DNA of 6,108 nucleotides from Clostridiales bacterium (GCA_021202245.1 JAJQDK010000153.1:1-6108); one strand, 5' to 3'. Shown: positions 1 through 6,104, counted from the stretch's first letter. Program-made: numbers and translations. Notes: generated by a model not told the origin, from the sequence alone.

Positions 1-24
1 TCCGCCGCTTGCAATCGAAACCTA
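1..24 (-). other. In-frame TAG and continuation of the SEDS gene beyond it
   Basis: Read on the minus strand, the codons after YQG are TAG and then VSIASGG up to the window edge. RodA/FtsW proteins carry a conserved S-x-IA-x-GSGG segment at just this point, so the frame is intact on both sides of the stop. One base change (for example from CAG, AAG or TTG) would restore it. The cause may be a real nonsense mutation, a sequencing or assembly error, or, less likely, readthrough. Confidence 0.7.
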
Positions 25-738
25 GCCCTGATATTGCTGCCAGCCGTAAATTGTCATAGAATTTCCGTCAATATCAAACAGAGCCAAAATCCTGTTGCGG
101 TGTTCATCATTCAGGAAAAAATTCCACACAAGCGGCGTTCCCGCAATTATCAGTCCTGCGAGAACGGCGAAATACCTAAGCTCTACTCCGGCGCAGAAGG
201 ACATAATCAGTGAAATCAGCGCAAATATCAACACGGCGCCGTCATCGCCCTGCATATGGATAATCACCATAGGGATTGCGGCGTGAATTATAAGCGTTAC
301 CACTCCCAAAAGGCTTTTTATCATATTTTTTTCATTTAAATATGACAGGTGCTTTGAAAAGGTTATAATAAAGCAAATTTTTATAAATTCGGACGGCTGA
401 ATTGAAAAACCGCCCGGAAGCTTCAGCCAGGCAGTGTCGTCTGTGCCCTCAACCTGAATACCGAAAGCAAACACCAAACCGGCAAGAACTGCGGCGACGG
501 CAGCGGCGATATACCATTTGCCGACTAAAAATTTATAATCCGCCGCCGAGATTACAACAGCAAAAACAATTCCTATTGATACGGCTATAATCTGAGTCCT
601 GAGATAATTGTAGGTTCCCGAACGCTGCATACTCGATATGAGCAAAAAGCTGTATGTTACGGCTGCAACCGTTAAAATCCATAACACAATATCGCATCGT
701 TTTAAATAATCTATAATTGAATGTGATAGTTTATTCAA
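22..738 (-). CDS. FtsW/RodA/SpoVE (SEDS) family peptidoglycan polymerase, cut by an in-frame TAG
   Basis: SEDS proteins are multi-pass membrane glycosyltransferases that polymerise peptidoglycan from lipid II with a partner class B PBP. Visible family marks, in order: a hydrophobic first helix, a membrane segment ending in the ISAADYKFL stretch (compare the family SLIDYRFL), the signature WLKLPGGFSIQPSEFIKI, a helix beginning MQGDDGAVLIF (the family QPDLGTA region, acidic residue kept), and NDEHRNRILALFD. About 238 residues are present against a usual 370-430, so the last helices are missing. The frame stops at TAG 22-24, but the next seven codons read VSIASGG, which fits the family's conserved IAIGSGG segment, so the stop sits inside the gene. 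I start it at TTG 738-736 because AAAGGCGG lies 7 nt upstream; an ATG at 756-754 gives six more residues but has no ribosome site. RodA, FtsW and SpoVE cannot be told apart here. The rest lies off the window. Confidence 0.8.
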   Translation of the reverse strand: MNKLSHSIIDYLKRCDIVLWILTVAAVTYSFLLISSMQRSGTYNYLRTQIIAVSIGIVFAVVISAADYKFLVGKWYIAAAVAAVLAGLVFAFGIQVEGTDDTAWLKLPGGFSIQPSEFIKICFIITFSKHLSYLNEKNMIKSLLGVVTLIIHAAIPMVIIHMQGDDGAVLIFALISLIMSFCAGVELRYFAVLAGLIIAGTPLVWNFFLNDEHRNRILALFDIDGNSMTIYGWQQYQG

Positions 739-745
739 GAATAAA

Positions 746-753
746 CCGCCTTT
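746..753 (-). promoter_or_regulatory. Ribosome binding site that decides the SEDS gene start
   Basis: AAAGGCGG on the minus strand lies 7 nt before TTG at 738-736. It lies inside the extra codons used if translation began at ATG 756-754, and that ATG has only AT-rich sequence before it. The site therefore favours the TTG start. Confidence 0.6.
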
Positions 754-778
754 CATTATTCTTTTTTATTCTGATTTT

Positions 779-807
779 ATTATAGTAAATAATAATCCCA
801 ATATCAA
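779..807 (-). promoter_or_regulatory. Sigma-A-type promoter for the SEDS gene
   Basis: On the minus strand, TTGATA (807-802) is followed by a 17-nt spacer and TATAAT (784-779). This is one mismatch from the -35 consensus and a perfect -10. Transcription should begin near 772, giving a leader of about 34 nt to the TTG start but only about 16 nt to the ATG at 756, which again supports the TTG start. Confidence 0.75.
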
Positions 808-845
808 GTATATTTTCAAATTGGAATAATATCGTCATTTAATTT

Positions 846-854
846 TGGTATAAT
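846..854 (+). promoter_or_regulatory. Extended -10 promoter for the fhs-tsaE-tsaB-rpiB operon
   Basis: TGGTATAAT combines a perfect -10 hexamer (849-854) with the TG of an extended -10 element. No good -35 hexamer lies at 16-18 nt; TTGGAA at 821-826 is 22 nt away, which is too far. Transcription is predicted to start near 861, about 35 nt before the fhs start codon, too short a leader for a typical riboswitch. Confidence 0.6.
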
Positions 855-895
855 CATAATAACAATTAAACAGACACTATGGGGGTGCTCTCAAT

Positions 896-2563
896 ATGAT
901 GTCAGATATTGAAATAGCTCAGCAGGCTGAATTGCTGCCGATTAAGCAGGTTGCCTCTGCTGTAGGTATTGACGAAGACGAACTCGAATTTTACGGAAAG
1001 TACAAAGCAAAGCTTTCGGACGAGCTTTCACGGCGTGTGGACTCTAACCCCGACGGAAAGCTTGTGCTTGTCACCGCAATCAATCCCACTCCCGCAGGGG
1101 AGGGCAAGACCACCACAACCGTAGGCCTCGGACAGGCTATGGCAAAAATCGGCAAAAATGCAATTATAGCCTTAAGAGAGCCCTCACTCGGCCCCGTATT
1201 CGGAATCAAGGGCGGCGCCGCAGGCGGCGGATATTCTCAGGTGCTTCCTATGGAGGACATAAATTTGCATTTTACGGGCGATATGCACGCAATTACAGCG
1301 GCAAACAACCTTTGCTGCGCAATGCTTGATAACCATATTCAGCAGGGCAACGAGCTCGGCATAGACCCGAGAAGAGTTTTGATTAAGCGCTGCCTTGATA
1401 TGAACGACCGTGCGCTCAGAAATGTTGTTATCGGCTTGGGCGGAAAGGCGAACGGTGTTCCGAGAGAGGATCACTTTATTATCACTGTCGCTTCCGAGGT
1501 AATGGCAATTCTTTGCCTTGCAAACGATATAACCGACCTCAAGCAAAGGCTCGGCAAAATCCTTGTGGCATACACTTATTCGGGAGAGCCCGTTTTTGCA
1601 AGAGATATCAAAGCCGACGGCGCTATGACGGCACTGCTCAAGGATGCCTTAAAGCCTAATCTCATTCAGACCTTAGAGGGCACTCCCGCAATTATGCACG
1701 GCGGTCCCTTCGCCAATATTGCGCACGGCTGCAACAGCGTTCGTGCAACCAAGCTTGCTCTCAAGCTTGCCGATTACTGTATTACGGAAGCAGGCTTCGG
1801 CTCAGACCTCGGCGCTGAGAAATTCCTTGACATCAAATGCAGATACGCCGGACTTTCTCCGTCGGCAATTGTTTTGGTTGCAACCTGCCGTGCCCTTAAA
1901 TATAACGGCGAAGTACCGAAGTCCGAGGTTTCCGAGTGCAACCTCGATGCGCTCAAAAAGGGCATAGTAAATCTCGGCGTTCATATTGAAAATATGAGAA
2001 AATACAATGTCCCCGTTGTTGTCGCAATTAACCGTTTTTCTGCCGATTCCGATGAGGAGCTTGCGTATATAGAAGATTACTGCAGGTCAAAGGGCGCTGA
2101 TTTTGCGCTTTCCGATGTGTTTGCAAACGGCGGCAGCGGCGGAACAGAGCTTGCCGAAAAGGTTGTTGAGGCCTGCGAAAAGCCCTCGTCCTTCGCTCCT
2201 GTTTATTCTCTTGATTTAACTCTTAAGGAAAAGATTGAAAAGGTTGCCTGCGACATTTACGGCGCAAGCAAGGTTAATTATACAACCGCTGCCGAAAAAG
2301 CAATTAAAGAGGTCGCCTCGCTCGGCGGCGATAAGCTGCCCGTTTGCATTGCCAAAACACAGTATTCGCTTTCCGATGACCCGTCACTTCTCGGCGCTCC
2401 CAAGGACTTTACGATTACGGTGCGCAATGTTTCGCTTTCAAACGGCGCCGGCTTTGTTGTTGTCTACACCGGAGATATTATGACCATGCCGGGACTGCCC
2501 AAGGTTCCTGCCGCTCATTCTATTGATGTAGATGAAAATTCTCGGATTTGCGGACTGTTCTGA
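896..2563 (+). CDS. fhs: Formate-tetrahydrofolate ligase (10-formyl-THF synthetase)
   Basis: This cytoplasmic enzyme (EC 6.3.4.3) joins formate to tetrahydrofolate using ATP, giving 10-formyl-THF for purine synthesis, initiator Met-tRNA formylation and, in acetogens, the methyl branch of the Wood-Ljungdahl pathway. At 555 residues it has the full family length of about 555-560. The P-loop PTPAGEGKT is at residues 64-72, followed by the family signature REPSLGPVFGIKGGAAGGG at 94-112, and by EGTPAIMHGGPFANIAHG at 261-278 and EAGFGSDLGAEKF at 298-310. GGGGGTG (881-887) lies 8 nt before ATG 896; a second ATG follows at once, so one residue is uncertain. It heads the operon: the stop TGA is one base from the tsaE ATG. 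fhs alone does not show acetogenesis, because many fermenters use it only for folate one-carbon supply. No disrupted or missing motif was seen. Confidence 0.97.
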   Translation: MMSDIEIAQQAELLPIKQVASAVGIDEDELEFYGKYKAKLSDELSRRVDSNPDGKLVLVTAINPTPAGEGKTTTTVGLGQAMAKIGKNAIIALREPSLGPVFGIKGGAAGGGYSQVLPMEDINLHFTGDMHAITAANNLCCAMLDNHIQQGNELGIDPRRVLIKRCLDMNDRALRNVVIGLGGKANGVPREDHFIITVASEVMAILCLANDITDLKQRLGKILVAYTYSGEPVFARDIKADGAMTALLKDALKPNLIQTLEGTPAIMHGGPFANIAHGCNSVRATKLALKLADYCITEAGFGSDLGAEKFLDIKCRYAGLSPSAIVLVATCRALKYNGEVPKSEVSECNLDALKKGIVNLGVHIENMRKYNVPVVVAINRFSADSDEELAYIEDYCRSKGADFALSDVFANGGSGGTELAEKVVEACEKPSSFAPVYSLDLTLKEKIEKVACDIYGASKVNYTTAAEKAIKEVASLGGDKLPVCIAKTQYSLSDDPSLLGAPKDFTITVRNVSLSNGAGFVVVYTGDIMTMPGLPKVPAAHSIDVDENSRICGLF

Positions 2564-2564
2564 T

Positions 2565-2987
2565 ATGATAAAGCTGATATCACACAGTACGGAAGAAACT
2601 GAGAGCCTCGGCGGCAAAATTGCCGGCAGGCTTAAAGGCAATGAGGTCATAGCTCTTTTCGGCGGCCTCGGAATGGGCAAAACCGCTTTTACCCGCGGAT
2701 TTGCTCGGGCGCTGGGCATTACGGACGGCGTTTCAAGCCCTACCTTTGCGCTTGTCAATGAGTATTCGGGAAGGTATAATATATATCATTTTGATATGTA
2801 TCGTGTCGCCACCTGGGACGATTTGTATTCCACCGGCTTTTTTGATTATATCGACAACGGTATTCTTATCATCGAGTGGAGCGAAAATATTGAGGGCGCG
2901 CTTCCCGACAACGCAGTCAGAATTAAAATATCATCGGGCGAAAATGAAAACGAAAGAATTTTTGAGATAGAGGGTGTTGATTTATAA
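2565..2987 (+). CDS. tsaE: tRNA t6A biosynthesis ATPase TsaE
   Basis: TsaE is the small ATPase that works with TsaB and TsaD to transfer threonylcarbamoyl to A37 of tRNAs reading ANN codons. It has 140 residues from this start, close to the usual 140-160. Walker A GGLGMGKT is at residues 33-40, the family block SSPTFALVNEY at 57-67, HFDMYR at 75-80, and the Walker B-like LIIEW at 91-95. I chose ATG 2565 because the family normally begins with a short strand followed by S-x-x-ETE-x-LG, matched here by ISHSTEETESLGG. An in-frame ATG at 2532 would add 11 residues overlapping fhs and has no ribosome site. No convincing Shine-Dalgarno precedes 2565 either; with the fhs stop one base away, translation is probably coupled. 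The stop TAA shares its last A with the tsaB ATG. Confidence 0.95.
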   Translation: MIKLISHSTEETESLGGKIAGRLKGNEVIALFGGLGMGKTAFTRGFARALGITDGVSSPTFALVNEYSGRYNIYHFDMYRVATWDDLYSTGFFDYIDNGILIIEWSENIEGALPDNAVRIKISSGENENERIFEIEGVDL

Positions 2988-3697
2988 TGAAAATCCTTGC
3001 GATTGACACATCTGCAACTACGGCGTCGGCTGCGCTTGCCGAGGAGGACAATATAATCGGAGAATTTTTTATCAGCACTAAAATAACCCACAGTCAGACC
3101 CTGATACCTATGATTGACAGTTTACTTAAAAACACGCAGACTGATATAAACGATGTGGACGCAATAGCGGTTAATGCCGGCCCGGGCTCCTTTACCGGCG
3201 TCAGAATCGGCGTTGCCGCCGCAAAGGGTTTGGCTTTTAAGGACAACAAGCCGTGCATATCCGTTTCCACTCTTTTGAGTACGGCGTATAATTTATCGGG
3301 TGACGACTGTATAGTCTGCGCTGCAATGGACGCGCGTCGTTCGCAGGTTTATAATGCGGTTTTCAGATGTGAAAACGGCACCGTAAGCAGGCTTGTTGAC
3401 GACAGAGCGCTCTCCCTTGAAGAATTATCGGAGGATTTAAAAAAATATTCCGGCGAAAAGGTTGTTTTTGCAGGTGACGGAGCGGTTATCTGCTATGAAC
3501 ATATGAAAAATATACATACAAACACAAGGCTTGCACCCGCCGGTCAAAGGCTGCAAAGGGCTTCTTCAACCGCACTTTGCGCATTTGCCTTATATGACGA
3601 GGGCAAGACGCTTACGCCTGCCGAGCTTATGCCTGTATATCTCAGGCTGCCTCAGGCGCAAAGAGAACTTAATAAAAAAGCGGAGGTAAAAAAATGA
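2987..3697 (+). CDS. tsaB: tRNA threonylcarbamoyladenosine biosynthesis protein TsaB
   Basis: TsaB is an ASKHA-fold, catalytically inactive paralogue of TsaD; it dimerises with TsaD and, with TsaE, enables t6A37 formation in tRNA. It has 236 residues against a usual 220-240. The phosphate-loop-like IDTS is at residues 6-9, HSQTLIPMID at 35-44, the family hallmark GPGSFTGVRIG at 65-75 with AAAKGLAF following, and MDARRSQVY at 114-122. The C-terminal PVYLRLPQAQRE matches the family end. AGGGTG at 2971-2976 lies 10 nt before the ATG. The start overlaps the tsaE stop by one base, and the end overlaps rpiB in an ATGA arrangement. tsaB is often followed by rimI in Firmicutes; here rpiB takes that place. 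tsaD, which is required for function, is not in the window. Confidence 0.96.
   Translation: MKILAIDTSATTASAALAEEDNIIGEFFISTKITHSQTLIPMIDSLLKNTQTDINDVDAIAVNAGPGSFTGVRIGVAAAKGLAFKDNKPCISVSTLLSTAYNLSGDDCIVCAAMDARRSQVYNAVFRCENGTVSRLVDDRALSLEELSEDLKKYSGEKVVFAGDGAVICYEHMKNIHTNTRLAPAGQRLQRASSTALCAFALYDEGKTLTPAELMPVYLRLPQAQRELNKKAEVKK
3682..3686 (+). promoter_or_regulatory. Strong Shine-Dalgarno site for rpiB inside the tsaB end
   Basis: GGAGG lies 7 nt before the rpiB ATG at 3694, within the last codons of tsaB. It is the strongest ribosome site in the operon, so rpiB may be translated more than the t6A genes before it. Confidence 0.75.
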
Positions 3698-4143
3698 TTG
3701 CACTCGGCTGCGACCACGGCGGTTATAATCTTATATGCGCCGTGAAAAAATATCTTGATGAAAAGGGAATAGACTACAAGGATTTCGGTACCTACAGTAC
3801 AGAAAGCGTCGATTATCCGGTTTATGCCTACAAGGTTGCCACAGCCGTTACAAGCGGCGAATGTGATACGGGAATCCTTTGCTGCGGAACGGGAATCGGT
3901 ATTTCAATGGCGGCAAACAAGGTAAAGGGAATCAGAGCGGCGGTTGTAAACAACGAATTCGGCGCTGAAATGACCCGCAGACACAACCATTCAAATATTC
4001 TTTGTATGGGAGGCAGAGTCACCACCGAGGAGGAAGCCGTAAAATACACCGATATTTTTCTCAACACACCCGAAGAGGGCGGCAGACACGACAAGCGTGT
4101 TGCTATGCTCGCCGAAATAGAAAACGGCACTTTTAAAGCGTAG
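3694..4143 (+). CDS. rpiB: Ribose-5-phosphate isomerase B
   Basis: RpiB interconverts ribulose-5-phosphate and ribose-5-phosphate (EC 5.3.1.6) in the non-oxidative pentose phosphate pathway, supplying ribose for nucleotides. It belongs to the RpiB/LacA/LacB family, is cytoplasmic, and has 149 residues, the usual size. Visible active-site features: CDHGG at 6-10, the catalytic-base cysteine directly before GTGIG (Cys64 in CCGTGIGIS), the anion-hole region SMAANK at 71-76, RRHNHSN at 95-101 with the conserved His and Asn, and GGR at 106-108. A second cysteine, Cys63, stands where many homologues have a hydrophobic residue. The ATG overlaps the tsaB TGA by four bases. The stop is TAG at the normal family end, so TAG is read as a stop in this genome. 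Allose-6-phosphate isomerase activity is possible in this family, but nothing nearby suggests allose use. Confidence 0.96.
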   Translation: MIALGCDHGGYNLICAVKKYLDEKGIDYKDFGTYSTESVDYPVYAYKVATAVTSGECDTGILCCGTGIGISMAANKVKGIRAAVVNNEFGAEMTRRHNHSNILCMGGRVTTEEEAVKYTDIFLNTPEEGGRHDKRVAMLAEIENGTFKA

Positions 4144-4179
4144 TCTGAGCCTATCGGGTTAAAAGCTCACTTAAAACGC

Positions 4180-4208
4180 TTGACTTTTCGACTTCTTTAT
4201 GCTATACT
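4180..4208 (+). promoter_or_regulatory. Near-consensus sigma-A promoter for the DUF2798-like gene
   Basis: TTGACT (4180-4185), a 17-nt spacer and TATACT (4203-4208), with a TG one base before the -10 (extended -10). Each hexamer has one mismatch to consensus. Transcription should begin near 4215, leaving a leader of about 130 nt. It is the best -35/-10 combination on the plus strand of the window. Confidence 0.8.
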
Positions 4209-4214
4209 TTACAA

Positions 4215-4345
4215 GAAAATTTAACAGCGCATTAACGACACATGTAGTGCTTTGCACGTAAATCTGATCACGGTACACAGCAGCCCGATTAGTTTTTTAC
4301 GCAAGCATGCATGTGTTTTTTTGTGCAAAAAAAGGAGATAGTTTT
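4215..4345 (+). promoter_or_regulatory. Potentially folded 5' leader of the DUF2798-like gene
   Basis: By eye the leader can form a closing helix ACACATG (4238-4244) with CATGTGT (4310-4316). Inside it are a small hairpin GTGC-TTT-GCAC (4247-4257) and a second arm CGTAAA (4257-4262) with TTTACG (4296-4301), in which CTG (4264-4266) can pair with CAG (4281-4283). A further hairpin of seven T (4316-4322), loop GTGC and seven A (4327-4333) abuts the Shine-Dalgarno site. C4257 and T4316 are each shared by two stems, so not every pair can form at once. It matches no riboswitch class I recognise; no folding energy was calculated. Confidence 0.35.
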
Positions 4346-4918
4346 ATGCCGAGAAATCAATTTCAAAGAATGGTTTTCGCCTTTATCACGGTAGTAATAA
4401 CCGTTCACGCTTATGTATTTTACAGCCTCTATGTCATCAACGGCTCAACGCTTATGTCCGTAAACGGTGCCGACAGCGTGCTTGCCGCAATAAATAATCA
4501 GGGCGGCGTATATATGTTTGGCAGATATATGCCGATTTGGGCTGTAATTTTAACCGAGTTTATCCTTGTATATTTGCTTGAGGTTACTATGGGCAGTCCC
4601 TGCTCCTTCAAGCTTGCTTCCCGCATTTTTGACCCTAAAACGACTCATCCCGTTATTTTTGAGTCGGCAATCATTTGCGCCACGGTCGGCTTGATGTGCC
4701 CCTCAATGAGCTTCCTCGCTTCTATTATGTATTATCCTTACTATTCGGGCTTCAATCTGCTCACCCTGCTTGCAAATTGGCTCAAGCTTGTTTGCTTCAA
4801 CTTCCCGTTTGCGTTCTTTACTCAGCTGTTCTTTATTCAGCCGTTTGTTCGCAAGACCTTTAAGCTGATTTTCCGCAGGGATATCAAAAATCGTGAAAAG
4901 CTTCAGCCTGCTGACTGA
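4346..4918 (+). CDS. DUF2798-like four-helix membrane protein, function unknown
   Basis: A 190-residue hydrophobic protein. Likely membrane segments are at about 9-31, 62-82, 103-127 and 145-166, with a basic C-terminal tail (VRKTFKLIFRRDIKNR). The N-terminal MPRNQFQR followed by a helix, the later TEF, the MCPSMSFLA stretch in helix three and the FNFPFAFFTQLFFIQPFVR end resemble DUF2798 proteins of Clostridia as I remember them; no search was run. The start is ATG 4346 because AAGGAGA (4332-4338) lies 7 nt before it. An in-frame ATG at 4307 would add 13 residues but lacks a ribosome site and would run through it. It has its own promoter and is followed 6 nt later by a strong terminator, so it appears monocistronic, though readthrough from rpiB is possible. 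There are no catalytic motifs or signal peptide cleavage site. Transport, sensing or a structural role cannot be separated. Confidence 0.8.
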   Translation: MPRNQFQRMVFAFITVVITVHAYVFYSLYVINGSTLMSVNGADSVLAAINNQGGVYMFGRYMPIWAVILTEFILVYLLEVTMGSPCSFKLASRIFDPKTTHPVIFESAIICATVGLMCPSMSFLASIMYYPYYSGFNLLTLLANWLKLVCFNFPFAFFTQLFFIQPFVRKTFKLIFRRDIKNREKLQPAD

Positions 4919-4924
4919 TAAACA

Positions 4925-4958
4925 AAAAACAACCATCGACAGCTCGGTGGTTGTTTTT
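4925..4958. terminator. Bidirectional intrinsic terminator between convergent genes
   Basis: A 15-bp stem (4925-4939 with 4944-4958, one T-G wobble at 4936/4947) closes a CAGC loop. On the plus strand the hairpin ends in five T, then G and five more T (4960-4964). On the minus strand the A-rich left flank (4924-4929, then 4921-4922) gives the matching T tract. It can end both the DUF2798-like transcript and the pyrB transcript. Confidence 0.92.
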
Positions 4959-4977
4959 GTTTTTGAAGAATAATCTG

Positions 4978-6045
4978 TTAATCCATTCTTTTGTCGCAGA
5001 AGTCACACATTACCATACCCTTTTTCTCATAGCTCAGATTGGGCAGGTAATCCTCCTGCTGAGTGATACATTTCGGATTGCTGCACTTATGCTCGGAAAC
5101 GGTCGTTTCCCTGTTGTCTATAAAAAACTCGTCATCCTGAAGCAGAAGCAAAATAAGCGCCATTCTGCCGTACATTCCGTACTGCGCCTGTTTAAAGTAC
5201 AGCGCCCTCGGGTCGTCGTCAATATCAACGGTAATCTCGTTGTTCCTCGGAAGAGGATGCAGGATAATCATATCATCCTTTGCCGCCGCAAGCTTTTCCT
5301 TATCAAGCACAAAAACATTTTTCTGAGCCTCATATTCAGCCTCGCTTGCAAATCTTTCCCGCTGAATTCTCGTCATATACAGCACGTCAAGACCGCCTAT
5401 TGATTCGGCAAGATTGTCTGAAAATTCATACTTGCAATTATTCTTTTCAAGAATATCAATTATATAAAGCGGAATACTTAATTCTTTTGTAGAAATAAGT
5501 ACAAAGCTGTTATTTTTATACTTAGCCAAGGTTTTAATAAGCGAATGTACTGTTCTGCCGTTTAGCAGGTCGCCGCAAACGCCTATTTTCAGGTTGTCAA
5601 GCTTGCCCTTTTCACAGCTGAGCGTAACAATATCTGTTAGAGTTTGAGTGGGGTGGAGGTGACCTCCGTCGCCGCAGTTGATAACCGGAACGCCCGCATA
5701 AAGCGAAGCCGCCGTTGCGGAGCCTTCAATCGGGTGCCTTATTGCGATTATATCAGCGTATCCGCCGATAATCGTTATCGTGTCCTTCAGGCTTTCTCCC
5801 TTTGAAACCGACGAATTCATCGGATTATCAAAGCCTATTGTGCGTCCGCCGAGCTTCAGCATTGCGGTTTGAAACGACATTTGTGTCCTTGTGCTCGGCT
5901 CATAAAAAAGCGTTGCAAGAATTTTGCTGTCGCAGGAATGCCTGTAGTCGGAAGGATTTTTCATAATCTTCTGCGCTTTTTTAATAATTTTGTCAATTTG
6001 CTGAGGGGTCATAACTTCAAGGTCAATCAAATTTTTGTTTTCCAT
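4978..6045 (-). CDS. pyrB: Aspartate carbamoyltransferase with C-terminal PyrI-type zinc-binding tail
   Basis: ATCase (EC 2.1.3.2) condenses carbamoyl phosphate with aspartate, the committed step of pyrimidine synthesis. It has 355 residues, whereas plain catalytic chains have about 300-315. Catalytic motifs in order: STRTQMSF at 51-58, SKGES at 81-85 (the lysine acts in the neighbouring subunit's site), IRHP at 102-105, HPTQTLTD at 131-138, GDLLNGRTVHS at 158-168, TRIQRERF at 225-232, HPLPR at 263-267 and QAQYGMYGRMA at 286-296. All key residues are kept. After about residue 312 comes an extra tail with Cys321-x4-Cys326 and Cys347-x2-Cys350, which resembles the zinc domain at the end of the E. 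coli regulatory chain PyrI; the PyrI nucleotide-binding domain is absent. ATG 6045 has only a weak GGAAAG, 11 nt upstream. The gene ends just before the shared terminator, so it is last or alone in its transcript, with no pyrI behind it. Confidence 0.95.
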   Translation of the reverse strand: MENKNLIDLEVMTPQQIDKIIKKAQKIMKNPSDYRHSCDSKILATLFYEPSTRTQMSFQTAMLKLGGRTIGFDNPMNSSVSKGESLKDTITIIGGYADIIAIRHPIEGSATAASLYAGVPVINCGDGGHLHPTQTLTDIVTLSCEKGKLDNLKIGVCGDLLNGRTVHSLIKTLAKYKNNSFVLISTKELSIPLYIIDILEKNNCKYEFSDNLAESIGGLDVLYMTRIQRERFASEAEYEAQKNVFVLDKEKLAAAKDDMIILHPLPRNNEITVDIDDDPRALYFKQAQYGMYGRMALILLLLQDDEFFIDNRETTVSEHKCSNPKCITQQEDYLPNLSYEKKGMVMCDFCDKRMD

Positions 6046-6098
6046 AACAACACAGCTTTCCGATTTTTTCTTACTGTATCAATCTCACGCCTGATTTT

Positions 6099-6104
6099 AG
6101 TATA
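6099..6104 (-). promoter_or_regulatory. Possible -10 element of the pyrB promoter
   Basis: TATACT on the minus strand within a TATATATACT run, about 54 nt before the pyrB start. The matching -35 would lie beyond the window end, so this rests on one hexamer in AT-rich DNA. No terminator-antiterminator leader of the PyrR type is visible in 6046-6092. Confidence 0.3.

Noticed and set aside
22..24. TAG reassigned to an amino acid across the genome
   Set aside because: rpiB ends on TAG at the usual family length, and reading past it would add about 25 unrelated residues through the next promoter.
861..895. Tetrahydrofolate or other riboswitch before fhs
   Set aside because: The predicted leader is only about 35 nt, too short for a known riboswitch, and no stem is evident.
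1184..1546. Open frame of 120 codons on the minus strand inside fhs
   Set aside because: It is a shadow of the conserved fhs reading frame with no motif or ribosome site.
4136..4181. Possible terminator after rpiB (TGAGC/GCTCA at 4146-4150/4165-4169, with AAGCG/CGCTT outside)
   Set aside because: The stems are short, the loop is 14 nt, and no T tract follows; the outer arm overlaps the next promoter's -35. Readthrough from rpiB into the next gene cannot be excluded.
4307..4345. Upstream ATG start for the DUF2798-like protein
   Set aside because: It has no ribosome site, and its codons cover the hairpin and the clear AAGGAGA site serving ATG 4346.
4951..5492. Open frames on the plus strand across the C-terminal half of pyrB
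   Set aside because: They are antisense to a clear, full-length pyrB, show no family motifs, and lack ribosome sites; one even starts within the terminator.
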